This document shows positions 1 through 12,327 of a stretch of DNA of 64,000 nt, in pieces. Numbering within the stretch: the stretch's first letter is position 1; the number at the start of each line of letters is the position of its first letter. The stretch spans positions 45,035,427 through 45,099,426 of the forward strand of contig OZ024725.1 of assembly GCA_964016875.1 (NCBI GenBank), read 5' to 3'. The position numbers and the translations under genes were made by a program. Under the pieces are notes generated by a model, which was not told the origin of the DNA, did not search any database, and saw only the letters and a program-made list of their open reading frames with translations. The DNA comes from Fallopia convolvulus. Lineage: Eukaryota; Streptophyta; Magnoliopsida; Caryophyllales; Polygonaceae.

Positions 1-614
1 CCCCTCCCTTCATATGTTTACTTTTCTCTAGGTTACAAGATTATTTTGGGCGATCTGCTTGTATACAGTGACTGAATTGCTAATTGTTGAACTAGGATGG
101 ATAACCCTAGTTTTCACAATCTATGGAATCCAATAGGGATTCTAGATCTTGTCAGTTTTTTTTTTTTTTTTTTTTTTAATGTTTCATTGCCTTAATTGTC
201 GTGGATAGTTTAAAAAAAAATAGATTTGACATTGGAATTGTTTTGTTTTTGGTTGATTTGCGTTACAAATTTACAATTGTTAAATTTTGAAGCACTAAAC
301 TCTTTTCAACTGGTCAATGTTTCAAAAGTTTATTCTGGAGGTAGGAATTTAGGCCTGAAGAGTTGTGTTTTACTCTCTCCTCTCCTCTACTTTGGGATAT
401 CTACATGGTTATAGCTGTTATGTACATGAGAAAGGACTGTATGATAATGTGCGTAGCTATCTGAAAATACTTTGATAAGTTACAACCTTTATCAAAAGTT
501 TTGACCTTATGATTCAATGTTAAAGAAGGAAAATTGATTTTAATTGCTTTGTTATATGGTTTAAGGTAACTATATTTTGTAGGATAGCAGCAGTTTGTTG
601 AGGAAGAGCACATT
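1..614 (+). other. upstream region and 5' UTR of the YTH gene
   Basis: No convincing coding sequence is present. A short transcribed-looking stretch with an acceptor at 581-582 runs from 583 into the proposed start codon at 615 and contains in-frame stops before that ATG, so it is probably 5' UTR. A poly-T run near 156-178 and general T-richness look intronic. The promoter is probably outside the window. Confidence 0.4.
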
Positions 615-3600
615 ATGAACCAGGTACCTCTCTTGCTAGGCTTTTAATATGTTTTCTTTTAGTTTTTGCTTCCGGTTTCTTTGATTGGTTTAGGCAATAT
701 ATCCCATTAGCATTTGTTTTGCAATCCATAATCAGCCACTTTCATCCAATGACGAAAGGATTGTTTCTGTCAATCCCTCTCCGGATGCAGCCATCATAGG
801 CCAATCAGGTGGTGGTAGTAGAGGTCAGCCAGGGGCTTCAGAAGCTGGTGCATCTAACAACAGGGTCTATCCACTCAATTCCTTTCCTTCTATGGAAAAT
901 TATTATTATGGAGGTTAGTAGTTTGCCCACCTAAAGGTGTTTATTTGTGTAAAGTTGATGCCTTATTGCGACAGCAAGCAGTAGAAAATCGCTCTGATTT
1001 TTCATCAGGTTAAATAGAAAATTTGAACCATTAGAAAAAACTAATGACTTTTGAGTAATATTTGCTCAAATTGGTGCATCTCATTGATGATTTTGAGGTT
1101 TTATATAAAAATTTTCATTTTATGTCTGTTAAGTGTTAATGAACTTGGTATTTAATTTTCCATTGAATGAGGACATTCAACTGTAGATTGATGGAATCAT
1201 ATAGTTAGCACTTTACATAAGACTGCTAGATTAAACAAAAATGTGTCTTGTATAATATGTTCTCGATTTCAGCTAATGCTGAATGACAAGGTGCTGATTA
1301 AATAATTTAAATCTTGTTTTGTGTGAATCCATCTTTAATATACTATCATGTTAGATATCCAGGTAAGAACATACCTAAAACTCTTACTGCAGTTGAGTTG
1401 TGATGAAACTTGGTTCTATGTTGTAATGTACTCCCTCCGGTCCTTAAAAAGTGTCTTTAAAGCCTTTAGAATTTGATCCAAATTAGGTGATGTGCACTGT
1501 TTCCAATTATTCTCTACATTGATTATTTGTCATTGGAAACCTTCCCCCCTCTTTTCTAGAGCATGCATATGGGAAATTTGTGAATATTTCAATTGGTATA
1601 TGTGTATGTATGTGATTGAGTTTTGTCTGGTAATTAAATGATTCTTAATAAAAGAGCCTTTTTGTTTAACGACACTCTTTAAGGATCAGAGGGAGTATTA
1701 TAATTGAGTAAATGGTTAGACTCTAATGTATTCTTGGACAATTTCAAAACCAAACTCCCTGAATGGTTGTTCTAACAGGCCATATCAAAAATTAAAGTTA
1801 CCATAACTTGAAGTAGCTTTTGATTTTTGCCATGGCCTGTTAGAATCTGCTGATGCCTTCTTGTGATGTTAAATTTGGCTTTTGCCTGTAACCCTGTCTT
1901 GATTTTACTACAAACATGCATCTATATAGTGTGGAATGATGAGGTTAGAGCATTTTCTTTTTTTGTTACAGGTTATGACAGCACTAGTGGCTGGAGTGGG
2001 TACCCTCAGTATGCCAGTGCTGATGGACTGCAAGTTGTACCTCCGGTGAGAACAACTTCTATTCTTTTCTTTTATACAGACTTTCTTGGAACTACCAGAT
2101 GTATCTCTTCTGATTTATTTCCTTTTTTTGTTTCTTTTCTTCTTGTCTTTTGAACTTTGATTAGGTTATTTATGGTGATAATACAGCTCTTGGCCTTCAC
2201 CCTATGTATGGTTTCAATTCCCAAATGACTTATGGGCAATATTCACCAGTCAGTACGCCCTTGCCTTCTGTGGTTATGGATAACCAGCTTTTTTCTCCAC
2301 AGCAAATTCCTTTCTCTCCATCTTACTACCCACAAGCAGTTGCTACTTCCATGCCAAACATTTCAGCTTCAGTTCCTGTTTCTCAGGATCCCATGAACCT
2401 TAAAGGTAGTTGCTCTAGACATGGTTTTTGTTTAGAATCTGGATGTAATGTACTTATTTATTACTCTTGTAAATTGTAATGTTTTAGGAAATTACTCGGT
2501 GGATTCTGGAAGTAATGTTGGTTTCTACAATATGCATGGGATGTTTGGATCTGGTGAACCATTGTCAATGACATCAAATCCTATAGATTTATCTCAGAGG
2601 ACTGTGTCTCCAATTTCATCTGCTGGAGCATATTCTCATCCAATTGGTACATATGCGTCATATGACCCAAATATTGCACAGGTAAAATGTTTTTCTTTTC
2701 TTGTGTTTGTGATGCATAACATTTGACCTGAAAGTCATGGAGGTTTTTTGATGCAAGTTATACATTTATTGTATTCACAGTCTTATGACTTGCAAATAAT
2801 TAGGCCTGTGATATTCACATAATACTTCAATGATTGACTAAGGTCCAATCATTCCAGGATTAAGGTTGTCCCAAGCAATTTTTCCCCATTAAGAAAGCCC
2901 TCTACTTCTGCTAGTGTGTTTACGCAATATGAAACCTTGCTATAGATTTGAGGAAGGTAAACTTGTGTATTTTTTTTTTTACTTGGGACTTGTTAGCATT
3001 CAATATTATCACTACATCTAATAAGAGACTTATTCTGTTATGTTGCTGAGAATGTAAAGGATTACAGAGATAACCTTCGTTTTCTCAGAAACTCAGTTTT
3101 CTTTATCTGGGATGGAGTGCCATGAAGCTGATTTACATGTAAAAATAAATTCTGAAGTATGTTCTGTTTTTGGTTACTTGCCTTGATATATAAGCAGAAG
3201 AAATGAGATGTAAAACATAAAGTTGCTTGTTTATGTGCTCTCTTTTAAATAAAGAGTATGATCTTATACTCCATGCTGTAGAAGGAAAGTAGAATTTTTT
3301 TAGTGTTCTCAGGATCATTCTCTGTTTTAACAGTTGCAGATTGCCAGCTACTATGTTTTATGTACTTAATTCGAGTGTTGAGCCCTGGTTATTTGAAGTG
3401 CGAGAGTATTGCCTTGATTGTTAGTTTATGAAGTAAAATTAATACAAATGAGAATGGGATATTTTTCGTCATAAAATGACATTTTTACATAAAAGACGAT
3501 AAATTGCCTCTCTAGGTACCTGGAATATGCAGACTTGTATATACAGCAATTAGCATGGAGTTGCTATTACACTGCTGCATCTTGTATCTATTCAGTTGAT

Positions 3601-5820
3601 ATTCCTATTTCCTAATTCTTGTTTGTTGGTTTTGTCTACAAAATGAACCTTCTTAGTGCTGTTGAAGATCCAGATTAAAAATTTGACATTAGCTATTTGG
3701 ATTTATTGGTTTTGATTATTTATTTCTTCATGATGCTCATGTATCTAGTTTTAAATCCGTTTTACTGCAAACTGCAGACACCCCAGCAGAGGCCAATGTC
3801 TGGATATGGTCTAACTTCAGACTTCTTCACTGGCCAATATGCTTACGATGCTGCAAATCAGAGTTCAAATTTTGCATATTTATCTAGTCCACAACCAACG
3901 TATAACTATACAAATCAGATTTATTTGGAAAAGGGAAGATACAGTAGGCAGCAGGTTCCCAATTCTGTTGTTCCTTCTGATCGTAATAGAGGTCCTAGGT
4001 CTTTGAAGGTGAAAGGGAAGAACAGTCCCGACAACAATGCAGTTTCTATATCTAAAGTCTGTGGATTTAATCCTACCTTGAACGTTGAATCCTTCAACAG
4101 TCCTGATTTCCCTACTGCACCTGAGAATGCAAAGTTTTTTATTATTAAGTCATTCAGCGAGGATAATGTTCATAGAAGCATCAAGTATGGCGTTTGGGCC
4201 AGCACGGTGCATGGAAACAAAAAACTCGATGATGCTTACAAGGAAGCAAAGGAGAGCGGGAACTGCCCTGTTTACCTCTTTTTTTCAGTAAGTTTCCAGA
4301 ACAAAGACTGATGTGGCTCTAGAAATTTTTAATTCAAGAACTCTGCTATTAGTTTTTATAAATGATCTTGTAGGTCTGAAATGGGCATTGTCTGTAGATT
4401 GTATCTGCTATTTTCTATTGATATATATGTTGACTGTTTGCACTTGCCTAATGTTCTGTCTATGGAGTAGTTCTTACTTATATTTTTATGTGGAAGTGGA
4501 TTCTTCTTTATTCCTAAATTCTCTTTAATGTTGAAATTCTGAACTTTGAGTTCCACTGCTAGTTGTTTCGTTGCATATTATTTTTTGGACTTTCAGTCCT
4601 TGCAAATGTGCACTGAGTACGAACTTTGTGTGTTCCGGAACACACAAAGTTCAGAATTTCGCTGTAGCGAAACCTCACTGGGTCAATGTTGTTGTTGTTG
4701 TTGTCAGTCCTTGCAAATGTCTCAGCATTCCTGCTCTTTTTTATTGCTGTAATTGTTTTTTCCCTTGCAGTGACTATGTATCTTTGGATGTCCTTGATTT
4801 ATATCCAATGCAAGTTGAATCTTGTGATAGCTTTTTTTAATTATTCATCCTAAGTTGAGGTCTTTATTGGAGCTTCTGGCTCAATAGTTTCAACTTATGT
4901 GAAGGGAGTCTTGTGATTGACAACTTTTGTTCTGCTATTGTTTCTGCAAATGTATAATTTGCAGTACTTGTGAAATAATTTCAATTATGGACATAGTTAA
5001 AGTTAATTTACTCATTGATCACTGCTTTGTGTTACCTTTTTTAGTTTAATTAATTTCCTTGACCTCTTTTTGTCTACTGCTATATGCAGGTCAATGCCAG
5101 CTCACAATTTTGTGGGGTAGCAGAAATGGTAGGACCTCTGGATTTCGAGAAAAATGCAGATTATTGGCAACAAGATAGATGGAGTGGGCAGTTTCCCGTC
5201 ACCTGGCATATTCTTAAGGACGTGCCAAACAGTAAATTTCATCACATTCTACTTGAAAATAACGACAATAAGCCTGTTACTCACAGCCGGGACTCGCAGG
5301 AGGTATTTTCTTAAAATTTAATCCTTCTGTTTTTTTTAAGAAAAAGAGTGCCATTGTTATTATCCACCTAGATTCATTTTGAAACAAGTTGCATGAGTAC
5401 CTGTTTAGTCTTGAACAACTGTTGCATGGTTTTTGCATTAAGGTACTCCAGACATTTAAATGGGTTCAACCTACTCAAGTAGGAAATTCATCCACTGCAG
5501 AATATGATTTTTTTTCCGGGGGACCTTGAAAGGTCTATTTTGTTTTTCATTTTTTAAGCTCCAAGGTTGTGATTAATTTACAGGTGAAACTAGAGCAAGG
5601 CATTGAGATGCTGAAAATTTTCAAGGAGTACGAAGCAACTTCATCCATCATCGATGATTTCGACTTCTATGATGAAAGGGAGAGGATGCTGCAGGAAAGG
5701 AAGAACCGGCTGGTGGCTAAACCAAAGACGAATGTTGTTGAGCCAATTAACACTGGGATTATTAATGAAATATCAGGTCGACTTGATCAAGCTCTGCAAT
5801 TGGAAGATAATACAAAGTAA
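615..5820 (+). CDS. YTH-domain RNA-binding protein (ECT family, m6A reader)
   Basis: Eight exons join as 615-623, 736-913, 1972-2045, 2165-2405, 2488-2681, 3778-4287, 5090-5302 and 5584-5820. All junctions are GT-AG and in phase, totalling 1656 nt and 551 residues, a usual ECT length. The N-terminal ~340 residues are Tyr/Gln/Ser/Pro-rich and low in complexity, as in plant ECT proteins, where such regions promote condensation. The YTH domain runs from about residue 351 (KFFIIKSFSEDNVHRSIKYG) to about 485. The three aromatic-cage tryptophans are visible as W372 (YGVWAST), W428 and W433 (DYWQQDRW), with spacing like other ECT/YTHDF proteins. By family knowledge it binds N6-methyladenosine in mRNA in the cytoplasm and influences transcript fate and growth. 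A charged tail (DDFDFYDERERM) follows the domain. The start is the first ATG after an in-frame stop; a longer upstream exon cannot be excluded. No lesion is seen. Confidence 0.92.
1431..1695. mobile_element. Stowaway-type MITE in YTH intron 2
   Basis: The ends ctccctccggtccttaaaaa and, inverted, ctccctctgatccttaaag form terminal inverted repeats. TA dinucleotides at 1429-1430 and 1696-1697 are the expected Tc1/mariner target duplication. The 265-bp length and CTCCCTCC termini are typical of Stowaway. It lies inside an intron and does not touch splice sites. Confidence 0.85.
4610..4703 (+). mobile_element. short SINE-like insertion with hairpin in YTH intron 6
   Basis: The 94-bp insert is bracketed by the 17-bp direct repeat tcagtccttgcaaatgt at 4593-4609 and 4704-4720. 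It ends in a (TTG)n tail preceded by cactgggt, resembling the 3' end of plant Au-type SINEs. The 5' half holds a perfect 32-bp palindrome at 4621-4652 and a smaller one (tttcgct/agcgaaa). No full tRNA-derived head is present, so it is a truncated or atypical copy. Confidence 0.6.
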
Positions 5821-7299
5821 CAAAAAAAAAAGTGCTTGGAAGATGAGTTAGGGATTGTTGGCATATGTGATAATTTAAAAGCTCTTGTTTTTGAGACTTT
5901 AATGGCTGAAGCTTTGTGTTGGTCGAGTTATTCAGTGTTCAAGATATTATCGTTTTCAAAGCTGGGTCGGGTCAGTTTGGCGTTTCTGATACAGGAGTCG
6001 TGAAACTGCTCCCCGTTTCTCTTGATGCTATTTAATCACAGCTCTAATCAGGTATGTGGGTTGCATTTACTAATTAATTTGGAAAGAACAATACTTGTCA
6101 TTTAACATTTGGCGTTTCTTACCTTACCTTTCTTTTTATAACTTCCAAGCATTTGTAACACTTAGCCCGCTATTTTCCGAGAGGCAAGTGTGAATAAGGC
6201 AAAATGCTGATAAAGATCATTTACTCTTTTCGTTTGTTTTTCTATCTGACTGGGTTACCCAAATATTTGTTTCAGTCTCTGATTGCTTCATGTTAGCTGA
6301 AGGTGACTCTAATAATGTAATGGATTGTATGGGTTTATTGTGAAGTTTGGACCTGCATGTATATCTAAATCTTTCTACTTTTACTTCAATGAAGTTTGTG
6401 TACAATATTGCTGGGCTATGTACCTCATCGAGGTTTTTAAAATATTCGGGGTTTTGAACCATCAAAAGGTGATGGGAATTAAATACGCAAGTTTTTTAAC
6501 ATTTGCAAGTATCACGTTTTTGTATGCCGTACGAGAAATTTAGTAGTTATACCATGTGTTTACCTCTCCAGAGAATATTTAGGTTTTTAACTTCACAAGG
6601 CAAAGGAATAGATGGATAGAGTAAGCAAGTTTTACAACATTTGTCCTTTTTTGGGCAACATGAGAAATAAGCTTTAGTTCCTGCGGAAGGAATAATGGAA
6701 TATGCAAAAACCTTCTATGACAAATGACAATAGCACGTAGGAGTTGAGATTTTCATATGTTTGGCACTTCCTTCCCGACCGTCTTTCCCTTTCGATGTGA
6801 TTGGTTTAGATTTTTTTTATTCTTTTATTGGATAAAATAATTATATTATTGGATAGTTTTAATTATTTTCTCACAAATCACAATAAGTGAGATACTATAC
6901 GAGACAATAGATTTGGATTGCTTCCATATGTTATAAGTGATATAATATACGAGACGAGAGATTTAAATTGCTTCCATATTTTATACTTCGAGTTTGGGAT
7001 TTTTATGTTCACCAAGCCACCAACCTAAGAAATCTGTGGACTACAACTGAACTTTATAGAAAAGATAGTCAATTAAGATCAAGTGTCCCATATGGCAAGT
7101 GATTAAGGAGCTTTATGCATGTTGTGTAGACCTACCTAGCCACTCAATTCTTTTCATCTTTTTTGATGAGGAGGCAAAGTGTAAAATATAAAATAACTGA
7201 GTATAGAAAGATTCTTGTTTGCTAAATGATGTGCGGCCATGGGATTCCAATATTATATTTAAGATATTTCGGTCTCGTGTTTGTGGTTTGAGAGTATCC
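5821..7299. other. 3' UTR of the YTH gene and intergenic DNA
   Basis: The first few hundred bases after the stop at 5820 are probably 3' UTR; no polyadenylation site can be fixed. From about 6200 onwards I see AT-rich sequence without coding potential. The last ~50 bases before 7300 may be continuous with the LINE remnant that resumes at 16402. Confidence 0.4.
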
Positions 7300-7857
7300 T
7301 GATGCGACCCTGCCTAGGGTCAAACACAGTTCCGACTAGTTCTAGGCGCCCGAGACCATGATGCCACCCTTAGATTAGGACTTAGTCTTATTTTATATAT
7401 TTTCCTATTTTTAGCATATTTCTATTTATGTCTTTCCCGTTTTGGTTGTTGCTACTTTTAATATTGTTTATTTATGATTTATGAGCTTTTGGATGTTGGG
7501 TCTTGCTTACATGTAAAGCCTAGTCCATTAAGCCTTGATGCTTGTTAGGGATTCAAGAGCCACCTTTTTATAAGGAACTCTTGATCTCATTTATTATTCA
7601 CACATAATTATGATTCGAGATTACTAGTTGAGATTTGCTCCTACTTTTCTTGATTGTGCGCCATTCTCCCAATCCTCTTCCTCTCGTCCATTTCTCCCTT
7701 GATTTGGACAACTCTTATCTCTTTTCTTACTTCTCATTCCCCATTCAAAGACCTCTCGTCAATCAATCTTGCTTCCGCTACTCCAACGAGACCCAATACG
7801 CATCCAAAGACGACGATCCTTCGTGGATTTGACTTCCTAGAAGACGAGTTAACATCA
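7300..7857 (+). repeat. 5' LTR of outer element
   Basis: The 558-bp repeat begins TGATG and ends CATCA. It aligns along its full length with 15843-16401 with scattered substitutions, indicating an old but recognisable insertion. Confidence 0.88.
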
Positions 7858-7859
7858 AC

Positions 7860-7871
7860 TGGTATCAGAGC
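7860..7871 (+). promoter_or_regulatory. primer binding site (initiator tRNA-Met type)
   Basis: The sequence tggtatcagagc lies two bases after the 5' LTR and complements the 3' end of initiator tRNA-Met, the usual primer for many plant LTR elements. Confidence 0.85.
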
Positions 7872-8267
7872 CTCGGGATTGCGTAAGTCTCACATCATTT
7901 AAGTCATTCGAACTCTTGTTCACACAATTTTCATTTCCAATTCTTCTTTTCATTTCATCGATCTATTGTGTGATTGCTTGTTCGATCTATCTATAAAAAA
8001 ATAGCTGTGACCTTGCTCAAGCCAACAAGTTTTGGCCGAGTACCTTGTTCTTGTCCATTACATGCATTTTAGTGTCAATGGGAAGTATACTTGCATGATC
8101 ATAGTAATTTTAGTCCATTCGTGTGCGTGAACTGATTTTCATTTGCTATCCCTTTTCTAATTTCATATTGATGTCATGCGTGTATTTGGAATCTTGGTTG
8201 CTTCACTAGCTATGCTCGAGATTGGTGGTCTAGGAAGCGACACCCAATTGAGACATGGGCCCATCTT

Positions 8268-8876
8268 GTGGTCCACATGGCTCGACATTTTGCACCCAAT
8301 GTCGATGCACAGTCATTCTCCAAGCATATCGTAGATCTCACCAAAGGTCGCGTGACATTGACACCATTGTCTGTGGTCGCGCTGCAACATCCCATGCCTA
8401 ACGCGTCCAATGGCGTGCCAATCGTGCTACCCTTGGTCATGGTCGAGGCCACTAGAGCGTCCGTCAAGCATGTTCCCATGGCAGCACCACGCATGGACGT
8501 CGTCAAGCCGACCGCGCTTATTGTCCAACCCATGACCGAGCCTCATGTGCCCTTGGTCGAGGCCACCGAGGAGCCAACCCTGACCATTGGCACGCTCATG
8601 ACAGTGCCATCCATGGACACGGTCATGCACACCAAGGATCCAACCACTCCCACGGTAGAGTCCAGCCTCACTCCTTATGTGCCCATCTTTGCGTTGATAC
8701 CTTCCTCGACGCCGGACCAGCCAGTTCCCATGTCCCTCCATTTGTTGTCCGACGATGAGTCCGAGAATTACCTTGAGCCTACATCGATTTTTGAGAAAAT
8801 TGACGTCGATGATAGGTTCCACTTGATTATTGATTCGGTCTCCTTTCTACACATCACCTCGACACGAGGACCCGTC
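8268..8876 (+). CDS. unrecognised ORF of the outer LTR element
   Basis: An open frame of about 203 codons sits between the primer site and the nested insertion; its apparent stop comes from the inserted LTR at 8877. The product is rich in Val, Pro, Thr and Met, with loosely repeated short Pro/Val/Thr-rich blocks and an acidic C-terminal stretch (SDDESENY). I do not recognise gag, protease or any other retroelement domain. Base composition is clearly more GC-rich than the flanks. It could be a highly diverged gag-like product or chance coding from low-complexity DNA. The ATG is uncertain because the frame is open further upstream. Confidence 0.3.
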
Positions 8877-9873
8877 TGATGTGATGGTTTCCCACACACT
8901 CGCAAGAATATGAGATCTATCATAGTATTAGATTAGGATCGAATCACGGGGATTATTTCTGTTTTAGTAAATTCTAGAAACCAATTCCTACGCCAAACAA
9001 ATGATTATGAAGTAATTCTAACTAAAGAAAGCAAGTAAAACAAGTAAATTATGTGAATAAAAAGCATATGATAAAGCAAAGTTCCAAGGTAAGGAATCCC
9101 TACAACTTTGATCCACGGAGTTTGAATCTCACTTCTACCTAAACTCAGTTGGATATTTTGTTATGAAGGTTATTGTCTAATGTCATAAATTAACTTTTCT
9201 CAAAGTTTAACTTAATGTACTTCTATCAAATTAAGAACACACTCTCGTGACGAAACAAAACCGATAGAAACCCTTTAAGCACTTAGAAATCTAGATGGTA
9301 AACCAAACTTGCCCCACTCTCGTGATGCATCAAACTTGACTCAAACATCCAAAAGTTCTATGACAACTAACCACATGAGAAACTAATCTCAAGTTCAATT
9401 CTAGCTTTTCCAAATAGATAGAACCACCTCTTGATGTGTTCTCTCTATTTTGTTTACTCACTTAGACCACCACCTCTCGATGTGCAACCTAAACAAGACT
9501 CTAACAAGTTTAAACCTATTAGATTAAGCCCCTAGAATCAAATTATATTAGTTTTGCAACTCAATTCAAGCAAAAGGTATTGAATCTAATCCGCTTCACA
9601 TTGTTGGGATTAACCAAACCCTAGAAATATAGAGTTTAGCCTAGCATAATTGAATTCATGATCAAAACAATAAAATTAGATATGGAAGAAGAAATAAAAA
9701 CAATAATTGAAAGAGAAGCTTACCAGGAATTTCAATTGAAAGAACAAAAGTAGATCCAATAGTGCAATGCAAAACCTCCAAAGCGAAAGAGCGTAGAACT
9801 AAACCCTAGAAAATCTCTTCTCTCTACTTGAAATTAGAAACAATAATAATGCATAAAAGGCCCACGCGCAAGA
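8877..9873 (-). repeat. 3' LTR of nested Athila-type element (truncated)
   Basis: Matches 14318-15368 closely except for a ~70-base internal gap after gcataaaag, then diverges after gcgcaaga. The remaining ~440 bases of the partner LTR are absent, as is the junction with the integrase side. Confidence 0.85.
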
Positions 9874-10011
9874 GCTCATCCCAATAATATTGGTGCACAT
9901 CATGTAGGAATTTCTTCTTTTGATGATATGTGAGACACGGTGGAAGCTTTCTACAAACAAGATAATTCACAAAATCAGCATACTAGGGAGTATCTTCATC
10001 AGAAATACGTC
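9874..10011 (-). other. deletion junction between RNase H remnant and truncated LTR
   Basis: This short stretch joins the RNase H remnant to the broken LTR. A complete Athila-type element would have integrase and 3' noncoding sequence here; nothing recognisable remains, so a large internal deletion is inferred. Confidence 0.5.
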
Positions 10012-10860
10012 TCACTTCTTCCATATCATGAGCCAAAGTGATGACAAATAAATGATCATCAGGGAAGGAATCATCAATAGGCATTTCACCCTTCTTCTCC
10101 TCAATTTTCTCCAAAGGGAGCCTAGATGGTCAGCCACCAAATTTTTAGCACCCTTTTTATCCCTAATCTCCAAATCAAACTCTTGGAACAACAAAATCCA
10201 ATGAATAAGATGAGGCTTAGCATCCTTTTTCTGCATCAAATAGCGGACAACGGCATGATCGGTATAGACAATAACCTTGGAACCCACCAAATATGACCGA
10301 AATTTCTCAAAAGAAAACACCACAACAAGCAACTCTTTCTCAGTGGTGGTGTAATTAATCTAAGCCTCATCAAGTGTCTTGCTAGCGTAATAGATGGCAT
10401 GAAGCTTCTTGTCTTTCCTTTAGCCAAGGACGACACCAACAACAAAATCACTAGTATCACACATGACCTCAAATGGGAGGTCCTAGTCTGGAGATTGCAT
10501 GATAGGGGGCAGACACCAACTCCTTTTTCAACCTGTTAAATGACTCAAGACACTCGAGAGAAAAATAGAAGGCTACATCCTTCAATAATAGGTTAGTCAA
10601 AGGCTTAACAATTTTTGAGAAATCCTTAATAAATCTCCTATAAAAGCCAGCATGTCCTAAAAACCTTCTAATTCCTTTTATAGAGGTAGGGGGTGGCATC
10701 TTTTCAATGAGTTCAATTTAGCACGATCTACTTCTATTCCTCTATTAGAAACTAAATGTCCTATGGCAATTCCTTCATTAACCATAAAGTGACATTTTTC
10801 CCAGTTTAGCACAAGGTTAGACTCTTCACATCTTTTCAACACTTTAGCCAAATTAATCAA
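10012..10860 (-). pseudogene. RT C-terminus and RNase H remnant (Athila-type pol)
   Basis: Three overlapping frames read through the end of the RT connection (GIRRFLGHAGFYRRFIKDFS) and RNase H (VYTDHAVVRYLM, VADHLG). Frame changes near 10460, 10350 and 10240 show frameshifts. In the family this domain degrades RNA in the RNA-DNA hybrid. The integrase that should follow is missing. Confidence 0.8.
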
Positions 10861-11855
10861 ACAGGTCGCAAAAACAGTGCCATAGACAAAAAATCATCCA
10901 TAAACACTTCCATAATATCTTCAATCATATCGGAAAATATAGCCATAATGCATCTTTGGAAAGTAGCAGGAGCATTACAAAGACCAAAAGGCATTCTCCT
11001 ATAGGCAAAACTGCCATAAGGGCATGTGAAAGTAGTCTTTTCTTGGTCCTCTAGATGAATGAGAATTTACCAAAACCCACTATACCCATCTAAATAACAA
11101 AAATAAGCATGCTTATCTAGTCTTTCAAGAACTTGATCGATAAAAGGAAGAGGAAAATGATCTTTTCTAATAGCAGTGTTCAACTTCCTGTAATCAATGC
11201 ACATTCTCCACCCAGTGACTGTCCTAGTAGGAATTAGCTCATCATTTTCATGTTTGACAACCGTTAACCCACCCTTCTTAGGCACAACATGGACAGGGCT
11301 CACCCATTTACTATCAGAAATAGGAAAAATAATTCCAGCATCAAGCAATTTTAAAATTTCCTTTTTCACTACTTCCTTCATGTTAGGATTGAGCCTTCTT
11401 TGGTGTTCTATTGTGGGTTTGTGATTATCTTTCATAAAAATTCTATGCATGCATAATGATGGAGAGATTCCTTTCAAATCATCAATAGTATATCCTAGGG
11501 CCTTTTTGTGATTCCTAATAACAACTAAAAGTTTTTCAACTTCATCATCATTCAATTTAGGATTCACATTCACAAGATAAGTAGAATTTGGTCCTAGAAA
11601 TGCATACCTCAAGATGGAGGGAAGTGGCTTTAACTCATGCTTTGGGACGTCAGGCTCGCCCAATGGAATTTCAGGAGCAACCTTTCCAAGCTCAGGTGCT
11701 TCAGGTGACACCTCTAAATCTGCAATAGCACATGCTAGATTTCTACCTTGGCAGGTAGTGGTTAAGCAAATCTCCAATGGATCACTAGAAACAATGGATA
11801 TTAAGTGTTCTTGAGCTTCAGTATCCACAACATCTCTTATCACAATAATCATCAA
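10861..11855 (-). pseudogene. reverse transcriptase, Athila-type, frameshifted
   Basis: The frame 11855-11067 contains the linker after protease, then typical RT motifs: RRLNPNMKEVVKKEILKLLD, ISDSKWVSPVHVVPKKGG, MCIDYRKLN and the start of the FCYLDGYSG block. Sequence continues in other frames to about 10870, where an FMDD catalytic box (the YxDD equivalent) is legible near 10900. Frameshifts and a stop after YSGFW make it non-functional. In the family it copies element RNA to DNA in the particle. Confidence 0.85.
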
Positions 11856-12327
11856 AAGAAGGTGATTTCACAGATTTAGCAAAATTAAACTCAATCTTCT
11901 CTTCACCAATGGTGAAAAAGATGATTCCTTCTTTCACATTAATCATTGTACCTACAGTGGCTAAGAAAGGTCTACCAAGTATAATAGGAATAGGAGAATC
12001 AACCATAATATATGACACAACAAAGTCTACAGGCACAAAAAAATTTCCAACACCAATTGGAATATCCTCAAGTATACATGCAGGGTGAGCAATAGATCTA
12101 TCTGCCATATAAAGTTGCATTTTCACATGCCTTAATTCCTTCATGCCAATTTTTTCACAAATAGATAGTGGAAGTAAACTAGCACTAGATCCTAAATCAC
12201 ATAAGGCATTATAAGAATAAGCACCCACATTAATAGGTATACAGAAACTACCTGGATCTTGGAGCTTTGGTGGGAGCTTGTTTGAATCAAGGCACTGCAC
12301 TCCCGGTTCATGGACACCATATGGCAT
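11818..12327 (-). pseudogene. aspartic protease domain, Athila-type
   Basis: The 169-codon frame contains the active-site-like block LCDLGSSASLLPLSIC, where DLGS replaces the more common DTGA as usual in Athila/Tat elements. It also has the IPIILGRPFL motif before the RT linker. It cleaves the polyprotein in active relatives. It overlaps the end of gag in another frame, so frameshifts are present. Confidence 0.8.

Noticed and set aside
8210..8822. Minus-strand open frames opposite the outer-element ORF
   Set aside because: They are shadows of the GC-richer plus-strand frame and show no domain of their own.
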